From: Mangifera indica
Taxonomy: Eukaryota; Streptophyta; Magnoliopsida; Sapindales; Anacardiaceae
Direction: 5' to 3'
Assembly (NCBI RefSeq): GCF_011075055.1
Contig: NW_025401143.1
Span: 124,001-188,000 of the forward strand
DNA: 64,000 bases
Part shown: positions 51,746 to 64,000 of the stretch, piece by piece
Layout: the number at the start of each line of letters is the position of its first letter
Numbering within the stretch: the first letter of the stretch is position 1
Notes under the pieces: generated by a model
Database searches by the model: none
What the model was told of the DNA's origin: nothing
What the model saw: only the letters and a program-made list of their open reading frames with translations
Translations under genes and position numbers: made by a program

Positions 51746-54469
51746 TCACTAATCACGCTTTTAAGGTAAAATCATAGCTGATTTTGATTTGGTTTTTATA
51801 TATACATTTTAATAATTTTTTCTTCATTTTTTGAACTTGTTGATTAAATTCAAGAGAAGGAAGGGGAAGAGGATGGGATTTTCTGGGATTGGAACCCATG
51901 TTTAGACCTGTAATTAAAAAGTTGATGAGATGATTAGATTCCTCATTGTGATGTCTAAATCTTATAGCTGACAGAAAATCTGTGCGTTTCTTTTTTAGGG
52001 TCTAATCATGGCTGAGCTGAATGATTTTGTTTTGATTTATATTCATAGTTGAATAATTTTTCTTCGTCTTCTTTATATGTTGATTAATGAAAGAGAAGGG
52101 AACTTGTTTATTAATGGCAATGGATTGTTTTTCTTTTTTAGATCTATGGAGGTAACATTGTTGCAGATATTTGTAAGTTTTGTTGATTTTCTGGTTTTTA
52201 GATTCTCTTGTTTAGTTTTTGGATTAGAATAAATTTGTTATTAATTTTTTTTTATTTTTAATTAAATTTTAGATAAAATAATGAATAAAAAATACTGTAA
52301 AATTTTACTTAAAATTTAAAATAAAGTAAAACAAGTATTATTTTCATCTTTCCGTTATATTTTTATAAACCACGAAATATTAATTAATATACCTCGGATG
52401 AAAATTAAAAAGTGTTAGACACGTGGCACAGAGCGGCGGATACTGATTGCCTGGAGAACGTCCCTCTGTGTCGCTCTTCATTAAAAAATGTTCTTTTATT
52501 ATTATTATTATTTTTTGACTTTTATGCCTTTAATGATAAGTCATCTTCTAGAACTAAATATTCTTTTCTTGTCTTTTAGCTGATGTATGTCTTTTTGTGT
52601 TTTTTCGGTAACAAGGAATCTTACTTCCAAGTCATTATGAAGCATTAGAAAATTAAAGGTACACGTGATATGGATTTTGGAGTGAATTTATTGACAAAAA
52701 AAAATTGATAATTACTTCATATATTCATTAACACGTGTGCAAATATAACACGTATTAATAAAACCTAGTTAATAAGAAAAATTAATGATCTAAAGGCAAA
52801 ATAATAATATTATCATCCATTGATTAGAAAATATATACATAAAAAACAATTATGATACATATCATACCCATGTGTTTTAAATATTATAGTTTAACCCTTT
52901 GATAAGTATAAAAATGTGTTTTTACACTTATGTAACCTTAGTCATTATTTGATTATAATCTCATTATAATCGGTAATAAAGTTAATATCGGATGGAGTGG
53001 AAAAAGTTGATATTGATGGAATAGACTAATAAAAGTTACAATAGGTGTTAGAGGAAATTGAAATGGAGGAGATTGACACGTGAAATTTGTTGTCAGATTT
53101 TGTTTATGTGAAATGAGATTAAAATGATGAGATTGTCATGAAAATTAGCCAAAGATGGTTAGATAGGTGTCGAAAGTATCTTTGAAAATCAAATTAGTGC
53201 CAAAGATGAATTGTTGGAAGTGAGATTATCGATTGGGTTTCAAGGAAGAAAAGGACGTGGGTGAAAGAAATTGAAAGGAATAGGATTTCACTATACATTT
53301 AATATTAAAATGACTTTTCTTTTGGTTAATTTGGGTTAAATGTAAATTTTTAAAAGTTAAATTGTTATAAATGATATGGTTATTTCATATAGGATTGGAC
53401 CTAATTTAAATTGGCTCAAGCTTGAAAGTTGGTTTAGTTTAGTTCAAATTTGTTTAATTCAAACTTAAACTAAATTCAAGTTAAGAGGTTTGAGTGGTTT
53501 TAAAAATAACTCAATTCGCGTTAGAGTAAGTTCGATTTGTGAGTTGGGTAAATGATTAGTTTGAAAAAATTGTTTTTCCTCTCCCACATTTAAGAGTTTT
53601 TCATGTTAAAAATTGTTTGTGTCTTGTATTGCTTGTGTTTGTTTACTTTTATATTATTTTTGTATTATTCTAAGCAAGATCTATTTGTTTAGTTTTTATA
53701 GATTAATACAAATTGGGGGAAAAATTTATGTTATTACGTATCGATTAATTCGGTGAATTTTGAGTTGTATTGTCCTTTTTGTCTGGTTTCTCCCAACAAC
53801 AACCACTAAGCATAACAGTCAAATAAATTAAATTGTGATACTCAAAGCCTAAGAAAAAGCCAAAAATCATATTAAAGAACCATTTCAACCACTGCAATTA
53901 CCCCTAATTCAAAGTTTGAATATTGGGTACCGAGGAGAAGACCGAGTATTACTGCTGATGAAATGTATATCGGTAATTTCCATAAAAAACAAAAGAAGAA
54001 AAGAAAACAAATTAGTAATTTATTATGAAATTAATGATATTTTTATGGTGGATAAATAGATTTTTTAAATTCAAAGGGCGGAAAATTGGCTCCGAGTTAG
54101 ACTCATTTGGCCCAAAATATATATATATATATTGAATAAACTTAATGTTTGACATGAATAAATCATCTATATATCATGTGATTAGAAATTAATCTAAGCA
54201 CGAGTTTAATTGTTATAATTAAAATTTGTTGATGTAAATTTTGTACTTATTTAAGAGACTAATTTTTAACTGATGTAAAGATAATAATGTAAAAAATAAA
54301 ATAATTATCCTAAATTCAACTGAAACAATTCGATTATCTATAAATAATCTCATCAATCGTCACTCATAATATTATTGGTTAAAACACATCAATTCAATTC
54401 GATTGAACTACTTCCCTCCAACCCATTGCACACCAACATAGCTTATCACTCAATACTCATCTCTCAATT

Positions 54470-54727
54470 CTCTGGTCAAGTCATTTACCAATTCAACACA
54501 CTCAATTGACATGGTTAATCAATTTTCCATCAATCCAATTTTCAATATGTGGAAAATTAAGAAGTTATTGACCCCAAATTGGCATGGTGGAAGGTTTTCT
54601 CTGGTCAAGTCATTTATCAATTCAACATACTCAATTCACATGGTTAATCAATTTTCCATCAATCCAATTTTCAACATGTAGAAAATTAAGAAGTCATTTA
54701 CCCCAAATTGGCATGGTGGAGGGTTGT
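54470..54727. repeat. two tandem 129-bp units
   Basis: Each unit starts CTCTGGTCAAGTCATTTA and ends near CCAAATTGGCATGGTGGA. The units differ at only a few bases, so the duplication is fairly young. Not found in copy A. Confidence 0.88.
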
Positions 54728-55132
54728 CATATCGTCATCCCCAAGTTGACAAATATGTGGAATATTGTGAAATAAAAAGAAAAATGGTGGTTACGTGGGA
54801 TAGTGACGGTTTGTCAGCGTGAGAAGGTTAATGGTGTTAGTGATTTGATAGTGTGGGGAGGTTAAAGGTGATGGTAGTGGGACGACATCATGGTGATAAG
54901 ATGAGGAAACGATGGTGATGATCGTGGTGAAAAATAAAGATTATGGAATTGAGTTGGAGAAGATGAAGTATAAAGACTAAAAAAAAGAAAATAATATATT
55001 CATAATTAATACTTAAAATTGGTTTATATTTTTTCATTTAAAAAATAAAATTATATTGATAATTGAGAATGAAACCAAATGATTTATACTAATAAAATTG
55101 ACGAACGAATAAAAAATATACTTTTCGAGGGT

Positions 55133-55455
55133 GTTTGATTGAAAGTAATAAAAAATTATTCTTATAATCTATCTTTTATTATTGATATTATATTGTCTGA
55201 TTTATAGGTAACAAAACACTGTAACAATATTTTATTACAAATATTAAATTATGGTATAATAAATAATATAAAAAATAATTATATCAACATTTTTATATTA
55301 AAAATAATTAAAATAATTTTGATTTTATTATAATTATAATTTTATTTATTATTTTTTTAAAAAATAAAAAATATTTTTTTAATTAATATAATAAATTATA
55401 TAAATAATATTTTAAAATAATTATACTAGATAATAATTTGATAGAATTGTTACAG
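55133..55455. repeat. partial copy of AT-rich MITE-like family 1
   Basis: The left end, GGGTGTTTGATTGAAAGTAA, and the interior (TAATCTATCTTTTATTATT) match the 19,966 copy. No matching right end. Confidence 0.5.
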
Positions 55456-55538
55456 GGTTAAACTGGCAGAACAAAATCTTTGGGAAGCGCGTGGACTATT
55501 GTGCCTATCTTCTCTTACTTGACACGTAATTAATTATT

Positions 55539-56322
55539 GGCCAATGGACTTTGTCCCATCTAAGGTTTTATTTTAATCCCGAAAGAATAATATGTTAATT
55601 AAAAAATCTAAATATTTATTTATAAACTAATTTTTATTAAAATTGTTATTTTTAACATTTATAACATTTTTTTTTAAGATAAAGTTTTAAAAATTGATAT
55701 TTTTCCTTATTTTCAAATTTTTTGATAAATAATAATTGTTCTCTCCCTCTCAACAATAGCTCACCTTTTGATGCCTTTTCTCCATCTAAAATCCTCTCCT
55801 TTCAACTGGATTTCATCGGATTTAAAGAATTCAAACAAAACCCTTTGTTTAGATGATGAAAGTGTCATCCAAACAAATGTTTCTCGTCTAGAAGATGACG
55901 ATGTGCTCAGACCAAGGGTTTGTCATCTTCGATGTCTACTCTTGGTTTAGACGTATCATTGTTGTCTAAATAACGTCTTTATTATCTAAACGAAATTTAA
56001 CTGAAGAAAGAGAGTTTTAGACAAAGAGAAGACACTAAGAGGGAGAGAGAGGTCATTATTCGTTGGGAAATTTGAAAAGAAAGAAGATGTTATTTTTCAA
56101 AACTTAATTATAAGTGAAAAAATGTTAATTTTTTAAACTAAAAGAAAAAATAATGTAAATTTTTTGGGTATTAAAGTTTAGATAAAGAATAATAATTTTA
56201 TCCTTTTTTAATAAAATTTTTTAATAAAAATTAATTCATAAATAAATATTTAAAATTTTTAATTATTATAAATATATTTTTAAGATTAGATAAAAATTTA
56301 CATGAATAATAGCGGATGAGCC
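55539..56322. mobile_element. Mutator-like miniature element, copy 4, with an empty-site paralogue
   Basis: A 784-bp noncoding element flanked by a perfect 9-bp duplication TTAATTATT (55,530-55,538 and 56,323-56,331). Copy A near 46,985-47,020 runs straight from GACACGTAATTCATGATT into TCCAACTTTGAAGAAGGCC with only one copy of the target, so it preserves the empty site. The insertion therefore happened after the segmental duplication. Confidence 0.88.
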
Positions 56323-56331
56323 TTAATTATT

Positions 56332-56743
56332 TTCAACTTTGAAAAAGGCCAATCCACTTCATCGTGTGGATAGTGAAAGTCTTTATAGTCTTGGTCCAAG
56401 CCCAATTGTTTCATGGGAAAAAAATAAAAATAATAAATTATTTGTGTAATTTTATATATAAATAATAATATATTATTATATAATTAAATATTATTTTATT
56501 TTTAATTTTTAATTATTTGTAATATAACACTGTTATAACAAAAATATACACACGTTCATTGGTCAGCTTAAAAAAAAACACCTTTGATTTCATATCATTC
56601 TCAAATTTCAAAACCCAAAAATAAACGGCCCCTTCGCTTTCCCGTCTCTCTTTTCTCATCCGTCTCTCCAAAGCAAAGACTTGACTTAAAACACTCCAGC
56701 TTCCATTTTGTTTTGTTGTTTTTTTTTCTCCACTTCTTAAAAA
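56332..56743 (+). promoter_or_regulatory. upstream region and leader of the intact MAP kinase gene
   Basis: Aligns with the pseudogene leader (47,545-47,840). A pyrimidine-rich leader begins around 56,630. No clear TATA box is visible close by. Confidence 0.4.
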
Positions 56744-59854
<3,111 letters not shown>

Positions 59855-60206
59855 TCTGACTGACACCTGTCCTTTGTTTACGTTGTTTGCTACGATAGAG
59901 TGATCGAAAGAGTTGATTATGGTTTGTAATGCTTGCATGTATATCGTATGTGTAGAAATTCTGTACTACCAGAAAAATTTGGTAGATGGGTTCTCCCTCC
60001 TTGTATTGATAGGGTGGAGTTGCAGTATGGAATTTATATAAATAACTGGATATTTTTAAGATACAACTAGTATTAGAGCTTAATCTTAGTTGATTGCGTA
60101 CAAACAGAACTAGGTTTGTTGGTATTTTTTTTAGATCCCTCCAAATGTAACAATTTTATTAACAGTAACTGTCATTTGATCAAAGATCGATTGCCAGAAA
60201 AACAAG
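59855..60206 (+). other. 3'UTR of the MAP kinase and short spacer
   Basis: Mixed-composition sequence to about 60,060 is probably 3'UTR. No separate gene before the hydrolase pseudogene. Confidence 0.45.
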
Positions 60207-60784
60207 ATGAGATTTGCAAACTTAAGAAAAAGCTCTACAGAGCCGAAACTGACCTAATATATCATCACTATTCAACTCCTCTCGTCCATGCTCATAACTC
60301 TGCTCACAATCCCAACGTTTTGCCTTCTAAGCTTATATTTGATTCTTTTCTCAAACACATTTATTGACTTATCGCTCAATTCCTTCATTTGGTATCGCCT
60401 TTGATATCGACGGTGTCGTTCTGTTAGGAAATACACCTATTGGTGGTTCTCAAAATGCTCTACGTGTTGACCCACCTCAACTATTTTTTTTTTTAAATAT
60501 TCTCGGCAGGTGATCTGAAGGTTCCTTATATTTTCTTGACTAAAGGTAAGTCGTTAGTTTCTCTGTGGGTTATTCTATGTTGGGGTTCTGCCGATGATTA
60601 ATGTTGTATTAATTATGTAAAAATATTTGGCATTGAATTTACACATTGGATATTGGAGTAGTAAAGAATGCATTTTAGTAAGTTCATTAGCCACGATTCT
60701 TAATCTACAGGAGGTGGTTTTCGTGAATCTGAAAGAGCCTCTGAGTTGAGTGAACTTCTGGGTGTAATTGTTCTACCTTCACAG

Positions 60785-61610
60785 TTTCTGCTACTTTCTG
60801 ATTTTGGAAACTGATGGAGGCCTAATTATCAAGGTTTACTTTCGCAGGCCCAAGGGAACAAAAAAGGAAAGAAGCTCAGAGAATCCAGCAGCTGTTTCAA
60901 ACCAGAGCCATATAGTTGGGGACAGTTTGGGAAATTCATCAGCTGAATTGGTGTTGAGTGAAATACTGCATCCAGAATAGACGAGCAGCAACTTTTGAAG
61001 GAGTGGGACCACCATTCTCTTAGGATATTTCACCAGTGTACATTTTGTAATGAGAGGAGAGGGAAGGTAGAGAGGAATGGTAATATTTTGTTGAGAAAGC
61101 TTTTGTGTGCTTTTGTTGGAGAGGGCTGGCTCTCAAAACCCTGTTGCTACTGTTCTTTTTTTCATTATTCTCGTTTCTATTTGCTTGCAATACGGACTTG
61201 ATGCTATGGTAATGCTTTCTTTTCTTAAGCAGTAATGAATACAACGTGGAAGTTGTTTGCTCTTTCTTCATCTCTGTTTCTTGAATGCTATTGTGAAATT
61301 GCTGAGGATTGAAGTGAACACAATTGCATCTGCTCATTTATTTCTCTTTCTTTTTGCTGTGAGAATTGCTGCGGCATTATTGGGAAGTTGCTGAGTGTGA
61401 TTTTAACCTGGAATTGGAGAATAGCAGAGTCTGGAACCAACTGAGGGAGCTGTGTTGCTGCTGGAACCTGACAGATTTTGAGACTGCTAGACACCATAAA
61501 CAGGTTCCCATCAGAAACTAATATCTTACTCCAAACTCTGCTTTCTTTTATTGATAAATATGGTGCATAGTTCTTTTGCATTGATCAACTCTTTATATTG
61601 CGATTTCAAT
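60785..61610. other. foreign insert in the hydrolase pseudogene, resembling a captured gene 3' end
   Basis: The expected donor after CCTTCACAG is replaced by unrelated sequence. An acceptor-like TTTCGCAG at 60,841-60,848 precedes a 44-codon open frame (RPKGTKKERSSENPAAVSNQ ... LSEILHPE) ending in TAG at 60,978-60,980. Several hundred bases of GC-richer, 3'UTR-like DNA follow. I cannot identify the source gene or the ends of the insert. Capture by a transposon is one explanation. Confidence 0.4.
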
Positions 61611-61655
61611 GCAGGTTGTACAATGCCATTCACCTTTTAAACAGCAGGCCAATAG

Positions 61656-62055
61656 GTGTGTTTTACACCGAGTATGATTTATGGCTAATTACCAAATTTC
61701 AAGGAATTTATATTGATGCTGACATTGAGGATCCCTTGTAATATTAATTAGATTTAAATGTATATCACGTGTTACAGCATTGTATGGGAGACTGGTTATT
61801 TATATGGTAGCATCTGAAAAAGGAATTGATTTGTTTTCTAAGTAGAGGGTTGGAGGATTGGTATCCGTTAGGATCAAATAAATAATAATTATAATTAATT
61901 AATTAATTAACCAAATATATTTAAATTAGAATAATATATTAGGTTTGATTATAGAATATTTATGATAGCATATTTGATTTGATTTAGATAATATTTGGAT
62001 TTGAACTTTAAAAAATTGGAATTATAAATATGAGTGATTGGCATTGAGGAGGGGG
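61656..62055. other. intron-like spacer of the hydrolase pseudogene
   Basis: AT-rich from about 61,870, with (AATT)n-like runs. Part may belong to the left LTR of the neighbouring remnant retrotransposon. Confidence 0.4.
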
Positions 62056-62957
62056 AGGAAAAATATTTGTTATTTGGGTATTTGGATAGCCATTGGCTGA
62101 TAAGGAGGCTACGGTTTTAGAGAAATGTTAACATCTCTTATTTGTTGTCAACATTATTTATTTATTATAATATTTTTTATTGGGTTTCTATCAAAGTGGT
62201 ATCAGAGCAATATGATTTTGAGAATAGAGATAGTTAATATGATATAAGATGAAAATGGAAGATAGAGATTTGCCGGATGATTGACGCAATTGGAGATTTG
62301 AATTATGTGGGTGAACAAAATTTGTCTTCAAATTATGAAAGAATAGAAAACCCCAATCAAAATTGTGAATGTAATTATATAAGTCATGGGTGGTTCTTAT
62401 GGTGGAAGAGGACAAATTGGATGAATATGATATTGTAATCGCATTTGACGAGAAACAAGAAGAAAGAGAAACTCATTTGGTTGAAATGGAAGGTTCCGAC
62501 AATGAAATTGAGGAAGACAATGAAATTGAAGTTCAACCACCATCGCCATTATCTGAGGAGGAAGGTGAGGAAGTTATGAAAAAATCTATTCAACCACCAT
62601 TGCCCATATCTGAAGAGAGAATTATAAGAAAACCTGTGATTAACTACAAAGACCATGGTCATTGCCCTTATCTGAAGAGGAAATCATAAAAAAACTTGTG
62701 ATTGACAACAGAGACAACGAGATTAAGGTTGGACTAAGAATTCTTGCGGTGGATGATATTGGATTTGGCAAAAAAAAGGTTCTAAGGTTGGGATTTGAAA
62801 TATACGTGATCGTACTTAAGATGAAAAATATTTGTTATTTGTGTATTTGGGCAACCATTGGTTGATAGGGAGATTACAACCTGATGAGAAGAGCTAACAC
62901 CTTTTATTTGTTGTTAATATTATTTATTTAATATAATATTTTTTATTGGGTTTCTAT
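62056..62957 (+). mobile_element. remnant LTR retrotransposon in the hydrolase pseudogene intron
   Basis: Two direct copies of about 138 bp (62,056-62,193 and 62,820-62,957) share AAAAATATTTGTTATTTG at the left and TATTTTTTATTGGGTTTCTA at the right. Three bases after the left copy comes TGGTATCAGAGC (62,197-62,208), the primer-binding site complementary to initiator tRNA-Met used by many plant LTR elements. The left LTR may extend further left, possibly from about 61,850. The interior is only ~600 bp and has no gag-pol domains, so it is a deleted, non-autonomous remnant. Confidence 0.72.
62390..62689 (+). pseudogene. acidic ORF inside the remnant retrotransposon
   Basis: A 99-codon frame rich in Glu and Asp, containing a loose repeat of the type QPPxPxSEEE (near residues 49 and 69, and again out of frame after 62,640). 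Probably a degraded gag-region or spacer sequence. No zinc knuckle, protease or polymerase motif is visible. Confidence 0.3.
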
Positions 62958-63590
62958 AAGTACCACATGTTTGGCCACCAGGCATGACGACCTCTTGATA
63001 TGCCCTTTGATTTTGTTAACACTGTGAACTGTTTAATGAGACAAACTTAAGTTGTATCCCTTGGCTCACCATGTGATGGTAGATATAAAATGTCAAATAT
63101 CAAATCCTAATTGTTTGTGAGTGGTTAAGAATTTTGGTTCAAGAGCTCTGTGGTTCAATTCCCCAGGGGCATCTGACTTGGTATATAATTATATCCCGCT
63201 AGTTCTTGTGAGTGGTCGTAAGGCCTACCGTGGCTGTAAGGCTGCAAGTAGCTCTTGCTTCTCAGTTTAAAACTCAGATATATGGCAACAGTCTAGGGAC
63301 TTTTGGGGGCAAGGATAAAAACAGATTTAAAGTATTGATTTTGTCCACATGTAGCAGGTCCAATTATTGCAGTTTACATCTCCAATGAATAATGATAATT
63401 GATAGGTAAAATATAACTGAATAGCTAAATGCCTGATAATTAATATTAATAGCCAGTGAAAAAACATGCAAGCATGCTTGCCAGAGTTGAAGAAAAAAAT
63501 CTAAAATGAGTCACATATTCATCTGTGTTTGGTGATTTTTATATCTCGGTATGTTTGTCTCTATGTTGATTACATTTTATCATGGTACAG
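62958..63590. other. remaining intron of the hydrolase pseudogene
   Basis: Mixed composition; contains the SINE-like segment. It ends in a good acceptor (GGTACAG) before the block at 63,591. Confidence 0.45.
63115..63330. mobile_element. SINE-like tRNA-derived sequence
   Basis: GTGAGTGGTTAAG (about 63,119-63,131) resembles a pol III A box, and GGTTCAATTCC (63,152-63,162) fits the B box consensus exactly. The spacing, about 30-35 bp, is right for a tRNA-like promoter. The sequence does not fold into a full cloverleaf, so a SINE head is more likely than a tRNA gene. Its 3' end and target duplication are not clear. Confidence 0.35.
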
Positions 63591-64000
63591 ATTCGAGAAT
63601 GGTTGATTGTTGCTGTTGGTAAAGGTGAACCGCTGCAGTGATGATCAGATATGGGTTTAAGTAAGCTTTTGTGACTAGTCTGATTGCTTGGATTATCTTC
63701 TTCCTTCACCATAAGCTTTGGAAATGTTCTAGCCTGAGTTTTTACTCCTAACTCATGATGTGTTTATTGATTTTATCTGCAGAAATGTGCTTTCAATGGA
63801 TGACTATGCACCCTACTTTGACAACATTGACCCACTAGCACACCATAAGAAATGGACAATTGGACATGATGCTAATGAAACTAAAACGGTTACAGAGATA
63901 GCTTCAAGAATCTACTCTCAGAGAGTTCAGACAGCATTTATTGTTAGTGATTCTGTTGACCGAAGCAGAGACATTCTGGTTGCCTTATGTTTTTCCAATT

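Larger units (their letters stand above)
51746..55529. other. intergenic DNA within duplication copy B
   Basis: No gene. 51,746-53,060 aligns in blocks with copy A 42,012-44,300. 53,390-53,560 is an AT-rich repeat-like stretch. A 129-bp tandem repeat lies at 54,470-54,727, and a partial MITE-like family 1 copy at 55,133-55,455 (left end GGGTGTTTGATTGAAAG). Confidence 0.5.
60207..64000 (+). pseudogene. decayed HAD-superfamily hydrolase gene (CECR5 type), runs off the window
   Basis: Exon-like blocks: ~60,350-60,465 (IPSFGIAFDIDGVVLLGNTP, with the DxDGV nucleophile motif), 60,510-60,545 (DLKVPYIFLTK), 60,711-60,784 (GGFRESERASELSELLGV), 61,615-61,655 (VVQCHSPFKQQANR), 63,591-63,660 (AVGKGEP in shifted frames) and 63,783 onward (NVLSMDDYAPYFDNIDPLA...AFIVSDSVDRSRDI). 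The order matches the plant/animal CECR5-like hydrolases. Damage: an in-frame stop and frame change before the first block, no GT donor after 60,784, and at least two indels in 63,591-63,660 giving stops. A possible old start is ATG 60,207. HAD enzymes use the first Asp as nucleophile, usually on phosphoesters. A functional gene with sequencing errors is possible but unlikely given the number of breaks. Confidence 0.8.

Noticed and set aside
63119..63165. A tRNA gene
   Set aside because: A and B boxes are present but the acceptor and anticodon stems do not pair; a SINE-like head fits better.

Overview
This is nuclear DNA from a flowering plant, almost certainly a eudicot. The genes have GT-AG introns, the intergenic DNA is very AT-rich, there is a plant euAP2 gene with a miR172 site, and there are plant-type transposon remnants. 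I cannot name the species from sequence alone.

Layout. 1-3,430 is AT-rich, repeat-like DNA; the first ~430 bp may be the 5' end of a gene leaving the window on the minus strand. 4,331-11,063 (+) is an intact 12-exon gene for a NOT4-type RING/RRM/CCCH protein (1042 aa). 13,973-17,291 (-) is an intact 10-exon TOE/RAP2.7-type AP2 gene (493 aa) with a miR172 site in its last exon. From memory, a NOT4-like gene lies next to TOE1 or near TOE2 in Arabidopsis too, so this pair looks like conserved microsynteny. 17.5-37 kb has no convincing gene. It holds AT-rich DNA, miniature transposons and a 1.2-kb hAT element with 8-bp target-site duplications. 37,404-37,619 (+) is a small single-exon gene (71 aa) of a family I do not recognise.

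40,351-58,785 is a tandem segmental duplication. Copy A (40,351-50,158) has an intact small-protein gene (41,811-42,011, 66 aa) and a dead MAP kinase copy, which is frameshifted, interrupted by a solo LTR and cut off in intron 3. Copy B (50,159-58,785) has a dead small-protein gene (51,531) and the intact group-B MAP kinase gene (56,744-59,854, 371 aa, TEY loop). The two copies have lost opposite genes, so one of each survives. The junction at about 50,156-50,158 has 3 bp of microhomology and joins MAPK intron 3 to the left edge of the unit.

60.2-64 kb (+) is a decayed HAD-family hydrolase gene (CECR5 type) with several frameshifts. It is invaded by a foreign gene 3'-end-like segment, a remnant LTR retrotransposon with an initiator-tRNA-Met primer-binding site, and a SINE-like sequence; it runs off the right edge.

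The best unexplained signals are the small-protein family sharing a basic P-x-RG-x-I core and a Y-N-S-D-A tail, the reciprocal gene loss after duplication, and a four-copy Mutator-like miniature element family. Each of those four copies has 9- or 10-bp target-site duplications, and the duplication supplies an empty site for one of them.
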